Positions 1 through 13,072 of a stretch of 64,000 bases of DNA are shown here, one piece after another. Positions within the stretch are counted from its first letter, which is position 1, and the number at the start of each line of letters is the position of its first letter. The notes beneath the pieces were generated by a model, which was not told the DNA's origin, ran no database searches, and was given only the letters and a program-made list of their open reading frames with translations. This DNA comes from Chamaea fasciata. Lineage: Eukaryota > Chordata > Aves > Passeriformes > Sylviidae. A program made the position numbers and the translations under genes. The DNA lies in assembly GCA_029207755.1 (NCBI GenBank), contig JARCOQ010000012.1, positions 806,001 to 870,000 on the forward strand, given 5' to 3'.

Positions 1-1460
1 TGCCTGCAGTCTCTCTTCTCTGTCTTCCAACTCTGAGAAGAAACAACAACTCTGATATACTTCTCATTCATCTGTGGCATTTTCACTATTTGCTCACTGA
101 AACAGCAATGTCAAGCTAAGAGAAAGGTGACAGAACTGCACAGATTCAGGTATTTTATTATCAGGTTGCTGAGGAGCTGTGCTTCATGCTTCTCTTTCAG
201 AGTGTGGGCACAAAGGGTCTCACAACAACAGACTGTCTATTTGCTGGGCAAAGGAGCTTCTATCAAGAACAGAATCAGCATTCAGCCACTGCTGTGTGAA
301 GTGAAGACCTGAACCCAGAAAGTGCCACCACAAACTCACTTGTGCGAAGGGAGAACTGAGAGTCGGTGGAACTGCAGGACTTGCCAAAGGCCTCACATGA
401 AACCAGCGGTAAGGTGGTGCCCCGGGGATGCAGACCCTCACTCAGGGTATGCTACACCCATCCTGGATGATGTCAGCTCATGTCTTCCTCAAGAAAGGAG
501 ATTCACAAAGGGATTGTCCTCTCATTTTCCTCATTATTCCTTGTTTACTGGACAAATAATGACTTTCCTCCAGCCAGTCCCTGCAGTACTAAAGGCATCA
601 CAGGCTCCTCTCCTTGGTTCCTGGTGACCTTTCATACCACTTGATATTGAATTTATCTGACCCCCACAATAGGAAAAACCTGTTCTTGGTGCTCTGTGGT
701 GTTCCCGCTCACTGCAACAGAACATGGAGGAGGATTAACACTGTGGTTCCAGATGATGACTGAAGGGAACTGCTGTCTCAGAAGAAATTAAGTCTGAATG
801 TGTAACAGGAATGTAAAGACATCCAAAGAGTACAAGTACTTCCAAAATTATCTTAATTCCTTCCTTGCCCTGTGCCAAAGCAATCTGTTTGGACAAGCCA
901 CAGAACCTCTGCCTTCAATTTACACTTCTGGAAAAATAAGTCTTCCCTTTCTCGCATCCCACTCTTTCTCACTTTCCACCCCCCCAAAAAAGGGAGAGAA
1001 AAGGGAAAAGAAAAGCCCTTCCTGATAATTGCACTGGTCCAAATGTGCAGGGCTTTCATACAGAATGATGGCTTCCCTTGTCTCCTGCATTTGTTCATCT
1101 CCTTTGGGAGGAGCAATTTACAGAAAGCATTATCGATTTTTGCCATAATAGGTACAGAGATGCCTCACTGTCCCCGCTCAGCCAGCTCACTCTCTGCATC
1201 ACAACTGTCAGGCCAGTTTGTGAAGCCCGTCATTATTTTTTTTCAAGTAAATCCATCACAGGAGTGGGGGAAAAGTGATGAAAATAAAATTATTTTCACC
1301 TTGCCATAAAAAAGAATGGCCGTGTTCCCTAACAGAAATAAGTGCAAATGCTGTCAACTAAGAGAGCAGAAGGGAAATTCAAAGCAAATAAAAGTGGGCT
1401 GGGGGGAGGACGGGAAGGGGGGGTGCGAGGAGGCATGGCAGGAGCTAATTTACTTTGAAC
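1..1460. other. Unique non-coding sequence
   Basis: No recognisable gene, RNA or mobile element. Reading frames are short (under 150 codons) and resemble no protein family I know. The only local oddity is a C-run followed by a purine-only stretch near 980-1015, a polypyrimidine/polypurine patch. Confidence 0.6.
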
Positions 1461-1465
1461 ACATT

Positions 1466-1650
1466 CTGGAATTTTCCTGTTAAAGCCGCTATTTACAACT
1501 CTTCCAGTTGTTCTTCATGTTCTCGTTTCTCAGGAAGTGCTGAAATCTATACTTTATACAGATATTTGCTTTGGCTTTTAGGGTGTAGAGGAGATTGCGG
1601 GTTTGGGGACGCAGTTATTAAATATTATTGGTCTGGGGGATGAAATGTGC
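1466..1650. other. Candidate conserved non-coding element
   Basis: AT-rich, CpG-poor, non-repetitive block with TAAAT/ATTTA-type motifs and no long frame. It stands out against the GC-richer DNA on both sides (a G-rich patch at 1398-1430 and a GC-rich stretch from 1670). Enhancer-like character is inferred from composition only. A multi-bird alignment would decide. Confidence 0.3.
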
Positions 1651-2037
1651 CATGAAAGCTCCCTGTGAATGCAGACCACCCACCCGCCCCGGGATTACAC
1701 TGCTCTGGCTCCTTTGTGCGGGCTGGGGGCTTCTCCCGCTCCCGTTCTCCGGGGCAGGCTGAGGCCACCAAACTCATTCTGCCCCTGATCAGCATGTGAA
1801 TGTTGTGGGACACTTACTTCAAATATTTCTGAAGCTAAAAAAGCCTTTTAGAAATCACATCTAAAAACAAACAATCCCCCCTGCCCCTCGGCTGCATTAC
1901 TGACTCTCCGACAAGCCCTTTGGTATTCATCCCTCCTCCTTGATTAGTTTTTGCTGTACCCTTCATGTTGGTCACTTATCTCACATCTTGAAGGTCACAC
2001 TCTGTACTCCCCTATTCCAGCGGCCCTGGCTTGTTTT

Positions 2038-2335
2038 TTATTCCTGAAGACAGCCTTGTTTTGGGCTCAGAAGGTTTAATCCAAGAATTGGCTCTGGATC
2101 TAATTCCCAGATCCTCAGTTCATTAGCCATGAAAAGTGATAGCTGCTTAAGATTTTTATGAGCCATTGTTCCAAAGCGGGCCACAGAAACGGCACAATTA
2201 CCCAGCGCAGTGCACAAAGCCCCGGCTGCCTCTGGCACTGACACGAGGAGCTCGATAGCAATCAAACAGCTTAATGAAAAGCAGCAAGTTTGCTCTTGGT
2301 GAGGAGTGAGGGATCTGGGAAGTTTGTTTCCAAGT
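2038..2335. other. Candidate conserved non-coding element
   Basis: Low-copy block with several homeodomain-type cores (TTAATCC, CATTAG, GCTTAATG, CAATCAAA) and no tandem or interspersed repeat. It ends about 120 bp before a CR1 fragment. The spacing of motifs is typical of vertebrate CNEs, but conservation was not tested. Confidence 0.3.
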
Positions 2336-2454
2336 GGTGCTTTCTGTAAGGACACTTGTTAGGACAAAATTTAAATCACCCTACCCGTCCTTCAGGAGTG
2401 CTGGTGCTAAAGGAGACACAGCCTGGCTTTTTGACCCTTCCACACAAGCACTTG

Positions 2455-2775
2455 TGAACATCACAGAATCCTTTGGGTTGGAAAAGGAATTAAAACCATT
2501 AAGCCCAGCTGTTTCCCCAGCACTGCCAGGGCCGCCACTAACCAGTGTCCCCAAGTTGTTAAATCCCTGAAGAAAGGGGGGCTCCACCACTGGCAGCCTC
2601 TCCCAGTGCCTGGCCATCCTTTCAATGAAGAAACTCTTCCAGATGTCCAACCTGAACCTCCCCTGGCACGGCTTCAGGCTTTTTCCTCTTGTCCTGCCCC
2701 TCGTTCCCTGGGTGCAGGAAGGAACCCCAAGAACAACTGGACTCCCTGTTACCTCCAGCGTCTAAAGCTCATCTG
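2455..2775 (-). mobile_element. CR1 LINE fragment, 3' end
   Basis: The plus strand begins 'cacagaatcctttgggttgg' and continues through the usual reverse-complement CR1 tail landmarks: an 'aacctcccctggc' core, a 'cttttcctcttgtcctg' stretch and a 'tcagtgaagaaact'-like segment. The element is therefore inserted on the minus strand and is 5'-truncated. CR1 is the dominant avian LINE and typically leaves such short 3' copies. Divergence is moderate, so the copy looks old. No reverse-transcriptase coding part remains. Confidence 0.85.
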
Positions 2776-3599
2776 CCCTGTCCCTTCCAAGCAGATCTAG
2801 ACATTAATACTGAAGCTGGAATTCACTGCAATTAGGCCAGGCGACTAGAGAAAACCAGCAGGGTGGCTGGACAGAAAGATCAGAGGAGTGCTCCCAGGCA
2901 GGGTGCAGCGGAAGCCCAGGAACAGTCCCATGCCCAAGCAACTGCAAGGACGTGATGCAGATGGCAAAATGGAAGAGGTTTAGAAGCGAAGTGGGCACTC
3001 TGCTGAGCGACGGATTAAGGATGAACGTAGCCAGGCCCAGCTCAGCTCAAGCGCTCCCAGCCGCCCTGGGGCTCCAGCCGCCGGCAGGGCCGACAGGAAT
3101 GCCAGCTGCCCGAGCTGGGGGAGGCCACCCTCCACTGCCAGGGCCTCACATCCTGCCTTGATCCACCCCGAGGGCCACCCCACAGCTGGCTGCAGCGCGT
3201 CCCGGACAGAGGGATGTCCCTGAGCTGGACCTGCTGGCCCCACTCCCCAGGGAGGCTCTGGTGTCCGGCACATCCCACCACGCTGCAAACCCCGCGAGCA
3301 GCCCGTCGCAGAGGGCACGGCCCTGCCCTCAGACTGCCCGCACAGAGAATTAGCACCCAGCCTGCTGAAGTTCACAGCCCACGTTACTGCACAGCGACTC
3401 CCCCATGCGAGCCTTTCAGAGAGCCGTGTGTCCTTGGCCTCACAGTCATCACAGCAACAGCTTTGTGTTCTGCACATGTCTCTGGCCTGCTTCTCACTGG
3501 ACACGTTCAGATAAAAATCCCGGTATATTAAGAAAATGGAAGATAAAGCAATAGCTGGGTCATCCTAGCTGGACATGTATGAATGTGAGATGACGACGC
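2776..3599. other. Unique GC-moderate sequence
   Basis: No repeat family or gene is recognisable. Overlapping minus-strand frames of 104-174 codons cover 2980-3504, but their low-complexity Ala/Gly/Arg/Ser-rich products have no recognisable domain. I treat them as chance frames in GC-rich DNA. Confidence 0.5.
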
Positions 3600-3697
3600 T
3601 GCTCTCAGTGAACAGCCAGCCCTTCATGGTGGAGCTGGGCTGATCCTTGTGGGTCCCTTCCAGCTCAAGACATTCCATGGCTCTGTGATTTCATGGG
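3600..3697 (+). mobile_element. CR1 LINE 3' terminal fragment
   Basis: It reads 'tgggtcccttccagctcaag' followed by a degenerate octamer tail (attccatggctctgtgattt). This is the sense-orientation CR1 3' terminus with its ATTCTATG-like repeats, about 100 bp long and strongly 5'-truncated. Confidence 0.7.
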
Positions 3698-5555
3698 AGC
3701 TGGGAGGGCAGCAGTGGTGGGGACAGCAGGCAGGGACAGGCCCGGCAGCTCTCCCCTTGGAGCTCCACACCCTGTAGTGACACTCCACCCACGGGCTTTG
3801 TATCTGCAGATACCTACAGACACCTGAGATCCCTATAGAGACATCTATCTACACACACCTGAGGCCCCATCCACGGGCTTTCTATCTGCCTCAGCTACCT
3901 ACGGACATTCAAATCCTGCTTTCTCACTAGAAAGCAAAAAATAAACTTTGTCATATAGGTCAAACATACCAGGACAATTTTGCTAGTTCATTAATCGTAT
4001 CTCACACTCTCCGCTGTGCAAACAACCGGGCAATCCTGTCGATGCGTTCCCACGCTAGGGGAAACATCAGTTGAAATGAGTTTAGTTTGCTCCTTTGCTG
4101 TAACAAGTCCACGTGAGGCTGCAATTGTTTCCAACTCTCTGCTTGCTCCGTCCACAGCAAGGCCCGCTCAGGGCAGGTGGCCACCTCCTGGCTCTGTCAT
4201 TTAGCCAGTACTGGGCTGCACTTCATTCCTGCACGTGTTCAGCCACAGCCATCCCCGCCCGGAGCAGATGTACCCACACACACACACACATGTGGCTGCT
4301 GGTTAATGCAACAAGCACAGTAAAAACGGGAGGACTGGGGAAATTTGGAAAACAGCCTGCAGAAAAACAGCTTTCATTTAACTTTTTAATTTTAAACTAT
4401 ATTAAATTAACCAGATCATAAGAGGAGCAAGTGCTGAAAACAGACCATTTCAAGGGTTTGATGCCAACGTTTACATTTGGGAACAAATGGGATTTCACTG
4501 AGGACACAGAACACGTGCACACACACTCCTCTTCCTTCCGGCTGGAGCATTCGGCTCCAAAAAACCCCAACAGAGATGGCAACTTCTTACTCAGAGATTC
4601 CCTCCCCATGTGTAAACACAGCCCAGGCCACTGACTTTAGTGACAAAACAGCTATTTGCCAAATTTGTGTGATCCCACATCGTTGCAGATACTAGGAAAT
4701 GTCAAATCCTCCATATTTACTGAGCTCTCCTCAGCTCTGACTGAAGAGGCAACGAGAGGGACAAGGAAAATGTGCAGTTCCAAGGACACGCTCCCAGGAG
4801 TGATCTCACCAGAGGTGATCCACCTGCACCACTGCTGGCTTTGGCCAGACACTATTTGCTGGCATCTCCCAAGGCTTTTCTTTTTCCTTGTTTTGTTTTT
4901 TTTTTAAGAGACAGAGACAATAATTTCTCACATGTCCCTCTACACTCCCTGGGTTTGTCATTACGGGCAATCCAACTGTTGTCAAACTTGTATTTTAACA
5001 ACTTTGTTTCTTTTCACATTTTGTAAGTCTGACAGTGTCATGCCACATTTCTCACCTACACTCCAAGCACACTGTTACCGTTAAACAAATAAAATATACA
5101 GGGAAATTAACGGAACTGCTCATCTTAGAAGAGGTAAATAGAACTGAGTACCTAATTTAAATGGATATTTAAATGAGCACATAGGGTGAGTGATGCACCC
5201 TCCTTGGAGATAAAAACGCACACGTTGAATTTCCGTGGGTTTGGTGGCCCACAGAGTAAAAGCTGGGAGGAAGAAAGAAACGTCTCCGGTTTTGGGGTGG
5301 AATTAAACTAGGAAGGGAGTACATAAGAAAGTGTGTTATTTGTGGAAAAACACTCTGGCTGAACACTAGGGCAGAAATTGAGTCTGCTGTGCTGCTTTGT
5401 GCTCAGCCTCTGGCTGTCCAGCTGGTAACCAGATCATGTGGAACACAGGCCTCCGAAAGGTGGAAAAAGATCTGAAATATGAAGCACTGCTGTTTTACTG
5501 CTAATTCAATAGGGAAAAACCCCTATAAAATATTAAAGAAAGTATTTAAAAATAT
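3698..5555. other. Unique non-coding sequence with (AC)n
   Basis: No gene is recognisable. A short (AC)n microsatellite lies at 4275-4290 and a T-run at about 4890-4906. A phrase around 'cacgggctttgtatctgc' recurs about 80 bp later, near 3790 and 3871, suggesting a small decayed local duplication. From 5040 to 5555 the sequence becomes AT-rich. Confidence 0.5.
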
Positions 5556-5910
5556 ATTAAACACAATTTGTACCATAATAGCTTAACCTGACATCAAAAC
5601 GCGGCTTACAGCTTGTTTGTGCCGAGTTCCAGAGTGCGGCTAACGGAATCACAGGCAGAATGTTCCACACAGCCTCCAGCGCTCGGCAAAATAGGATTTG
5701 GGCTTCGTTAAAACAAATTCCAGGTGGAAAATTGGGCATGCTGATAAAAGCAGTGCAGGAAAGAGTGTTAGCTCTGATAGGGTAGGATGGGTATTGAATT
5801 CACTCTTAACATTACAAGACTTAATTAAAGAGGTTGACCTGAGGACCCCGAGCGGCGCCGAGCTAAGAGAGCCATTCCTGCTCCAGTGTGGTGCTACCAA
5901 AGTTAATTCT
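5556..5910. other. Candidate conserved non-coding element
   Basis: Non-repetitive block, AT-rich but with scattered intact CpGs. It carries TTAATTAA-type homeodomain sites near 5820 and TTAAAACAAA/GATAA-like motifs. The scattered CpGs inside AT-rich DNA suggest constraint. No splice-flanked frame is evident. Confidence 0.3.
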
Positions 5911-8900
5911 CGTTAATATGACTCCAACTGGAACGTGTGGAGAAACATCCTCATTCAGGGGTGAAGGCTGCATCACTGCTCACCAAGGCAAATAAAGAAC
6001 ACACAGATGCAGCCAACGCTCCAACAGCAGTGCATTCTAACGCAGCTCTCATCCGGGGAAGACTCATTTTTATTTCGGGATCAGAATGTTGTGTAATTTC
6101 CCATGGACATAGGCAGCATTGCCTTTCCAATGACCCTTCTTACCCCAAAGGGACCAAAAGGACAGCAGGAGGGCTCGGGAGCACCCTTGCTCTTTGAGGC
6201 TGTGGTTCAGTGATGCCGACTCTCAGCAGCCGCGCTGGAGGCTACAGCACCGACATTACTCTTAAAGAAAAGCCTAAAGGAATGCGTACTTGTAAGACAA
6301 ATTCTTCAGTGATGAATGTTTGTGGCTGAGTGTCAGTCACGCCAACGGCCATGCCTGTGTTGGACGCTGGCACCCGCTGTCCCTCACCTTCCACTCGCTG
6401 TCGCCCACGCAGCGCTCAGGGAAACCACCAGGAAGCCACACAGATTCTTCAGGAAGACACGGAGAGGAAGAGACTTGTGTGAGGGGTGAAAGTGCTGGGT
6501 GACAGGAAAGCATCCCTGCCTCCATCCCAAGGGAAGATGAACTGTAAAAACTCTGCGTTTGAAGGCCACCGGTGTCTGCAGACTGCACTGGGCTCCCAAA
6601 GCACGTCCAAGTTGGTTGTTTTACCCTGGGTTGTGTAACGCTTGCCTGGAGCTGGGACAGGAGCGCATGGGATCAGAACACACCCATGGCTGTGTCTCAG
6701 CCCTTTCTCACGGGGATGGACCTACAGCCATGGATGAGGTTTTATGCCAGGGAGGAGATGTTCAGCTGAGAACATTCAGCTCCTCACCCTTCACCTCTGC
6801 AGACACAGGATATTTTATTTCACCAAAGTAAAGCAAAGATGTGCCGAAAATGCTGGAAACCATAGAACTCGCAACATCTGCAGAAGTTAAGGTGCAACAA
6901 CAACAAAAAAGTTTCCTCCTTTGATAACTTCCTCATTCACCAAACCAGGCCCTCATCAAAATCTACAAAAAGAATTTCTGAACAACAGCACAGCGAGCCT
7001 AAACAACATCTGGCCAATCAAATTTACAACAATAGAAAAAGCGCAATAAAAGTTTACTTCTTTTGAAGAAGAAAGATGTATTTTTAAAAGCTTCATATAC
7101 AACCCTGAAATTAAGGTTTCTAAACCAAACCTCACTTCAGCTGCAGGAGTGGACGAAGACAAGGAGCAGATGAGAGTCAGCCTCTAACTGTGCTCGGCCC
7201 TCAGCATTAAAACCTTCCTCTGCTAATCCTTGGAAAGACCAAAATGAAGAACACAGTCAGCAAACTCAAGGCCATTTGTCGTCACGTGCCAACCCCCCGA
7301 GGTGCTCTGAGAGCCTCCTGGATGGGCACCACCACCCCTGACGGGCCCTGGGGCCGGGGCAGGAGCCCAAGGAGCCGTGAGTGTGACAGCGTGAGCAGAT
7401 CCCTGCCGTGACGGTTCCCATCCATCACACACACAGCACTGAGCTCTGCTCTCAAAATCACTGCACGGAGAACGCAAACAGCCGCACTGGCTCCTCCAGA
7501 TGCCCACTGAGACCCATCCGCAGCAGCCTTCCCAGGAGGAGTGTCAGTAGAGCGGGGAGCCCTGCTGCAGCAGGCGGGCCCAGGCAGTGCCCCCGAGGGC
7601 AGGGAGCTCTTCAGGAGCCTGGATTTCTCCTGCCGTGCACGTGCCCAGTCTGCCCTGGCACCTACACAAACCTGCAGGATCCACCCTGTCTGAGGGGGGA
7701 AAGAGCAAACTTCCATCTCACTTTCTGCGCTCCTACCCTGTTCAGGGAATTCTGTGCATAGCTTAACCTTTACGAGTTTTCCGGTGCCTCTCCTCAGGAA
7801 GCTGTTCTGATGGCAGCCAGAATCCCTGCTTAACTCCTCTTTTTCCTCTTCACTGTTAGAGAAACTATTGGAAACTTGTTTTTTTGGATAAGCTGGAATG
7901 AATAGCAAGGAGACAAGGGCTGTCAGTGGTGTCTTCCCATGGTAAAGAAGTAATTCCCACAAAAGAGGAAACCCAATCTAGTATCTCCACCAACTTCCAA
8001 TCGCCCAGCACTTCATCACATGAAGCCAAATTAAGCCAAAAATGAAATGAAGGGCTCTTCATCACTCTGGGTTTTGGCTGAAGAATCCAGAGCGATCCAT
8101 GTACTCGCCTTGGCTAACGCAGGGCAGAACCAAAGATCTGATTATGCAAAGACTACTAAAAACCTAAAAACTGTTTAAAACCCCAACAAACCTGCAGTCT
8201 GTGTAGGTGGACTGCTGCTGGCCAGAATAGAAGCTTTTTTTTGAACTACAGAGAATTACTTCTCTTCCCCTCTAAAAGTTATTACCAAGCTTATCCTGTT
8301 TGCTGTTGAGCATTTATTATTATTCCATATTTATATTGTGGCATCATCTTCAAGTTCTGTACCAGTGGAAGAAACGACAGCAGCTGCCGAGTGAAACACC
8401 CAGCAGCAGAATGGGCTGGACGGGTGATTGGAGAGCATGGACCATCCTCAACTGGATGTGAGCGATTCCCAAGGGAGCCCTGCGGCTCCTGCTCATCAGG
8501 GGCTCAGCCACTGCTGACCACAGGCCTCAGTGGGCGCCCAGGGGCTCAGGAGAGGGGGAAGCAGGGAGGGCCGTGCCTCTGGGGACCCAGAGCTTTTGTC
8601 ACCCTTCAGTGACAGCCCGGGAGAAGGTGCAAAAACACTCATCGGAAAAACAAGTCCTTGAAGAGGGTGTGGAGGGTGGGCACCCACCCCGAAGCACAGC
8701 AGAGAACTGACGGCTGGCAAAAGCAGGAGGGCACAGAAAGGCAGACAGAGCTCTGCTGGGAGCAGCAGGGCGCAGGCAGGGCCCTGGGCAGAGCTGTGAC
8801 CCCGGCGGAGCGGCGATCCCGGCTGAGGGGACCTGGAGCGGATCCCGGAGGAGCAGCCCCGACACACGCCAGAGCAGGCTGCTGTGGCACAGCCAGAGCC

Positions 8901-10013
8901 CCTTCCCTCAGAGCCGACAGGAACACCGCATCAGGCACCCTTTGGTACAAAACCACCACCTCTGCTTCAGGAGAACATCTCCTCTCCCCAGCTCCTGTGC
9001 CAGTCACCTGGCAGCTTCCATTTGTCCCTGCAGCTGAGCGTACAGGCGTTTTCTGCCCACAGTTCTTGAGCCCTTTGTTATCGCTAGAAACACAGCTGTT
9101 AACCACACACTTTAACCGAGGCCTCAGATCACACATTTTCCACACAGATTTGGATCTTCTTTTGTGGCTTGGAAGCACACACGTGTTTTGGGAGCAAGAC
9201 TACTCCAGAAAAAATTCCCTAGCAGCTTAATTCTGAAACGTGATTCCCACTATAAAGATGTTAAATCTTGTACCTTAAGTTCACGTGGTTTTACAGAAGG
9301 TCCAACACCATAAATTTTCTAATCCCCAGCTTTGGTCTCCTGTTTCTTCTGTCAGTCTTCTGCTACTGACTGCCCATCCCGGATTTTCCAAACAATGCAT
9401 CCGATCATCTGATCATCCTTCTCTCAAGCCTGTGCAGAAGTCTGGAGGGCCCAGACTCCAGCATGGACCCTGCAGGACACACTGAGCACCAGCCCCCTCC
9501 TTGAGACAGCCTGAACCCACTTCAGGGCGCGGGAGCTTCCCCTGATCTCCTCTGAGATGGTACCAAGCACATCATTCCCTCTTTTAAAAGTGAGCCAGCG
9601 GGTGCAGAGACAAGGATTGGTCCAACCCCCGTCACTGCTGGCTCTCCTCATGCCCAGCCTCACTCCTGCTCCTCAGGCCGGGGGATGAGGTTAAGAACCC
9701 GCTGTTTCCTGGCTCTCGCCTCTCTGATGTTCACAACTCCCTGACATGCAAGGGTATGACCTTCCACTGAATGCCACTTTTCCAGAATGAAACAATTCCT
9801 TTTCCAGAAATGCTCCTGCTACCCCAGAAGCACCAACCTCCCACAGGAAAGGAGCAGCCAGCACACGCCCTGGACACAGATATTCACACAATTGCTTCAG
9901 AAAACAAGTAGGAAACCACGGCACACCTTGGGCTTTTCAGCCTTGGGTATGACAGGTCAGAATAACCTCAATTTCCCCAAAGAGCCTGGTGCAGGCCGGG
10001 CTACCACGAGGGC
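5911..10013. other. Unique non-coding sequence
   Basis: About 4 kb with no recognisable gene, CR1 copy or tandem array. GC-rich parts at 7270-7720 and 8380-8900 produce overlapping chance frames on both strands, the longest 226 codons. Their products are low complexity and lack domain signatures. Segments 6840-7110 and 8150-8350 are AT-rich and unremarkable. Confidence 0.5.
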
Positions 10014-10014
10014 C

Positions 10015-10165
10015 GTAAAATGGTTTGGGTTGGAGGGACCTCAAAGCCCACCCAGTGCCACCCCTGCCGTGGCAGGGACACCTTCCACCACCCCAGGCTG
10101 CTCCAAGCCCAGTCCCACCTGGCCTGGGACACTCTGAGGGTGGGGAGTCCACGACCTCCTCCCAG
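10015..10165 (-). mobile_element. CR1 LINE 3' fragment
   Basis: The plus strand shows 'aaatggtttgggttggaggg', a 'caccttccaccaccccaggc' segment and 'gggtggggagtccacgacct'. This is the reverse complement of a CR1 3' end, inserted on the minus strand and truncated after about 150 bp. Confidence 0.85.
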
Positions 10166-10374
10166 CGCCAAGGGAGAGCAGCTCTCTGTGGGAGCACTGG
10201 ATTGTCTTTCCTCCCCCAGAGAAGCCCCAGGGCCGGGCCAAGGACGGGCAGGTGTCCCCTGGGAGCCAAGCCGTGCCCAGCCCCAGGCTCGGCACACAGC
10301 CCCTCTGCTATAGGTGTCGCTGTGGACCCACCCAGCACCTGAACATCCCTGTGCCAGGGGAGGAGAACGAATAC

Positions 10375-10740
10375 TCGAAAATTAATGATGTCAGCCTGTC
10401 TTCATATATCAAGCTAATTTGAAAGGGCTTTAATTTTCTTAAAGGATAAAAAAAGGTTTCTTTGCTAGATTAAACTTGCAATTGTCATTCATATATTGTT
10501 TATAAGGTACTCATCTCCTCACTCGCTATTTTTTTGTTTTTGATTTTGTATACTAGTTAGCAGTGAAGACTTGTCTGCGTGTATCAGAAGGAATAAAGAG
10601 AGAAATGTCCTTAACTGTCAGTTTTAATAAGAGGAGTCAACATGCCTCTATTCAGGTTAAATATTGCCCTGTCACATTTCAATAGAGTCAACAGATTTTT
10701 TAAAGAAAAGTCAAAAGCACTGTGTTTGCAAAAAATAATA
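10375..10740. other. Candidate conserved non-coding element
   Basis: Long AT-rich unique block with many homeodomain/POU-like cores (TAATGATG, GCTAATTTG, TTAATTTTC, TCATATATT, ACTAGTTAG). It has almost no CpG and no repeat. This is one of the more convincing enhancer-like blocks in the left half. The right flank to about 11100 stays AT-rich with A-runs. Confidence 0.35.
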
Positions 10741-12934
10741 ATAAAAAACCCTACCCCCCACCTCCTTGTCATAGAGTGTCAAAGCCCTTCTTTATTTGGG
10801 GGGGCGTGGAGGCAGGACAGAAAATTCTTTTGTAAAATGTGAAAAATTACTACTCATAATTGGCACTGACATGAAAAAGGTTGGGGTTTTTTTGTTCAAA
10901 AAACAAAGAAAATCTCTAATTTAATAATCACCTGCAAAGTGTTATTGTGATGGGAACAAAAAACACACAATCAAAGTCATCTCTTTAAAGTAACTATAGT
11001 GTTTTTAAGCAATCACTGCGCTTTACTGCAGCTCACACACATAAACCGATGATGTGCAAAGTATAACACGACACTCCAAATTCCTCAAGTAAAGTTTCTC
11101 AAATAACAAGTGACAACCTACACAGAGGAAGAGCAAGAAAGGATCTGTCAGGTAAAAGGCAATCACCAAGAGGATGCAAAAGGAGGAGATTCCACAGCGA
11201 TTGATTCCATGAGAAAACGTGCCAGGGTTGGCTCAGGCCCCTGGGCAGAGCCGGCCCGTGCCCGCAGCCTGGCCAGGAGGGTCCTCGCGACCTTCAGATG
11301 CCAGCTCACGTGGGCTCGCCCTGCCCAGCCCACACTGCTCTAACGCTGTGGAGCAAGATGAGACACAAGGCAGACGTCTCCTAGAATAAAATGCGCTTTC
11401 AGAGCTCCTCATTTACCTCAGAGTGACAGTGTTTGAAGCCCAAGATCATTATTTGGAGTTACTTGTGCTTTACTTCCTTTGGTGATGAGGAACATTGTTT
11501 TGGAGGCAGTTCTTGGTCTGTGCTGCCTCGATTGTTCCTAATTGCTACCTAACACTATTTAATAAATCAGCAGAGCACACAGACCTCGGGAACTCACGAG
11601 GCCCCAGAACTGCACCCGCAGGGGATGAGCACAGAACCACTTCCCAGGAGAGGAGTGTGAACTAATTCACAACCAGACATCTGTCCTTGCGGTCACCCAG
11701 GTCCGGGGGCCGTGCAGGGATGGGCGGCTGATCCCAGCTCCCCTCCCCTCGGACCCCCCCGGTCTGGAGCAGGGCACTGCTCGGATGAGCTGTGGGAGCC
11801 CCATAAATCCTCAAGCTGCATGTGAGGCTTCTTTTCCACGGGGCAGTCACCAGGGTGACACCAGGTCCGGCATTTGGGGAACACAGGTCTCCACAGCAAT
11901 CCTGACATCTGTAAAACCGGTTCACATGAAGTTTCCAAAGCAAAGCTCACGCAGGTCAGCGACACCAGCAAACCTCCTCTCGGTTCAGGTAACCCACACC
12001 CCTAAAGTCCAGGTGGTTCCCGAGATTTTGTTTTACAAGCCACCTGCCAGATGCTTACATTTCATTTTGCAGACTGTCTGATTTTCCTGAAGTGGCCCTA
12101 AGATTTATTCAGCGAAACCGAATCCTGCTGAGTGCAGGGCGGGGCGAGGCTGAGTGGAAAAGCAGAGCTGGGCTGCTCCGTGTGCTCAGGCACAGGGACC
12201 TGCCCGGGATGGCTTTTCCATCCTGCCTGGGGAGCCTTCCCTTGGGGCCTGCTCCCACATTCACAAATCCAGCAGGCAGCACATTCCCCCCGCCTCTGCC
12301 AAGAGAAACCCTGCAGGGACCCCACTGCCTCCTGCGGCTGGAGCTGGGGACAAAAGGCTCATCCCAAACCATCCCGACCCTCCTGCAGGACACCAGCCTC
12401 ACGCAAATGGCAACAGTGGGACCATGGTGCCGTGTCACGCTGTGCCCCAGGAGCACAGGGCGCTTGGAAACGCCCATCCAGCTGCCAAGAGCCAAACTGG
12501 GACAAACAGGACTTACAAGAAAAACCCAAATAATGGTCAAAAGAAGCGTTTCATTGAAGTGAAACAAACTAAATAAATGAGTGGAAATTGATCCATCAAT
12601 GTCACACTTAGATCATCAATGAAAAACCCTCCACCAGATTGTTTAACAATAGAATTGTTTTCCCACTAAAATTGCTTTTATTGAACGATCCCTAAACTTA
12701 TGAAAACATGCACTAAAAAAGCATTGGAATTTCCAGCTGTTTACCTGAAAAGAGTGCCCAGCTCAAGTAAAGGCACCAGCAAGTCAACAGATGGATCCAT
12801 CAACACCTAGAGATTGGGTGAGGTTGGTGGGCCCAGTGTCAAAAGAGTTCTTCATTAGAACATTCACTGGAATGACATTTTCTTGCTTTACAGAAACTAG
12901 TGGGGAAATAAAAACCAACTCTGCTTATCATGCA
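10741..12934. other. Unique non-coding sequence
   Basis: Nothing identifiable. 12092-12580 is open in several frames on both strands over a GC-rich stretch, but the products are Pro/Ser/Arg-rich, without family resemblance and mutually overlapping. I regard this as chance. Confidence 0.5.
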
Positions 12935-13072
12935 ATTGTAGAACGGTTTGGGTTGGAAGGGACCCTAAAACTCATCCAGTTCCACCCCTTTCCATGCCCT
13001 CTTCCGCTACACCAGGTTGCTCCAAGCCCCACCCAAGCTGGCCTGGAACACTTCCAGGGATGGGGCAACCCC
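12935..13072 (-). mobile_element. CR1 LINE 3' fragment
   Basis: The plus strand contains 'gaacggtttgggttggaagg', then 'ctacaccaggttgctccaag' and 'acttccagggatggggcaac'. This is a well-preserved reverse-complement CR1 3' end, about 140 bp long. Confidence 0.9.

Noticed and set aside
2980..3504. 174-codon minus-strand frame
   Set aside because: Composition-driven, no domain, overlapped by other frames on both strands and no splice context.
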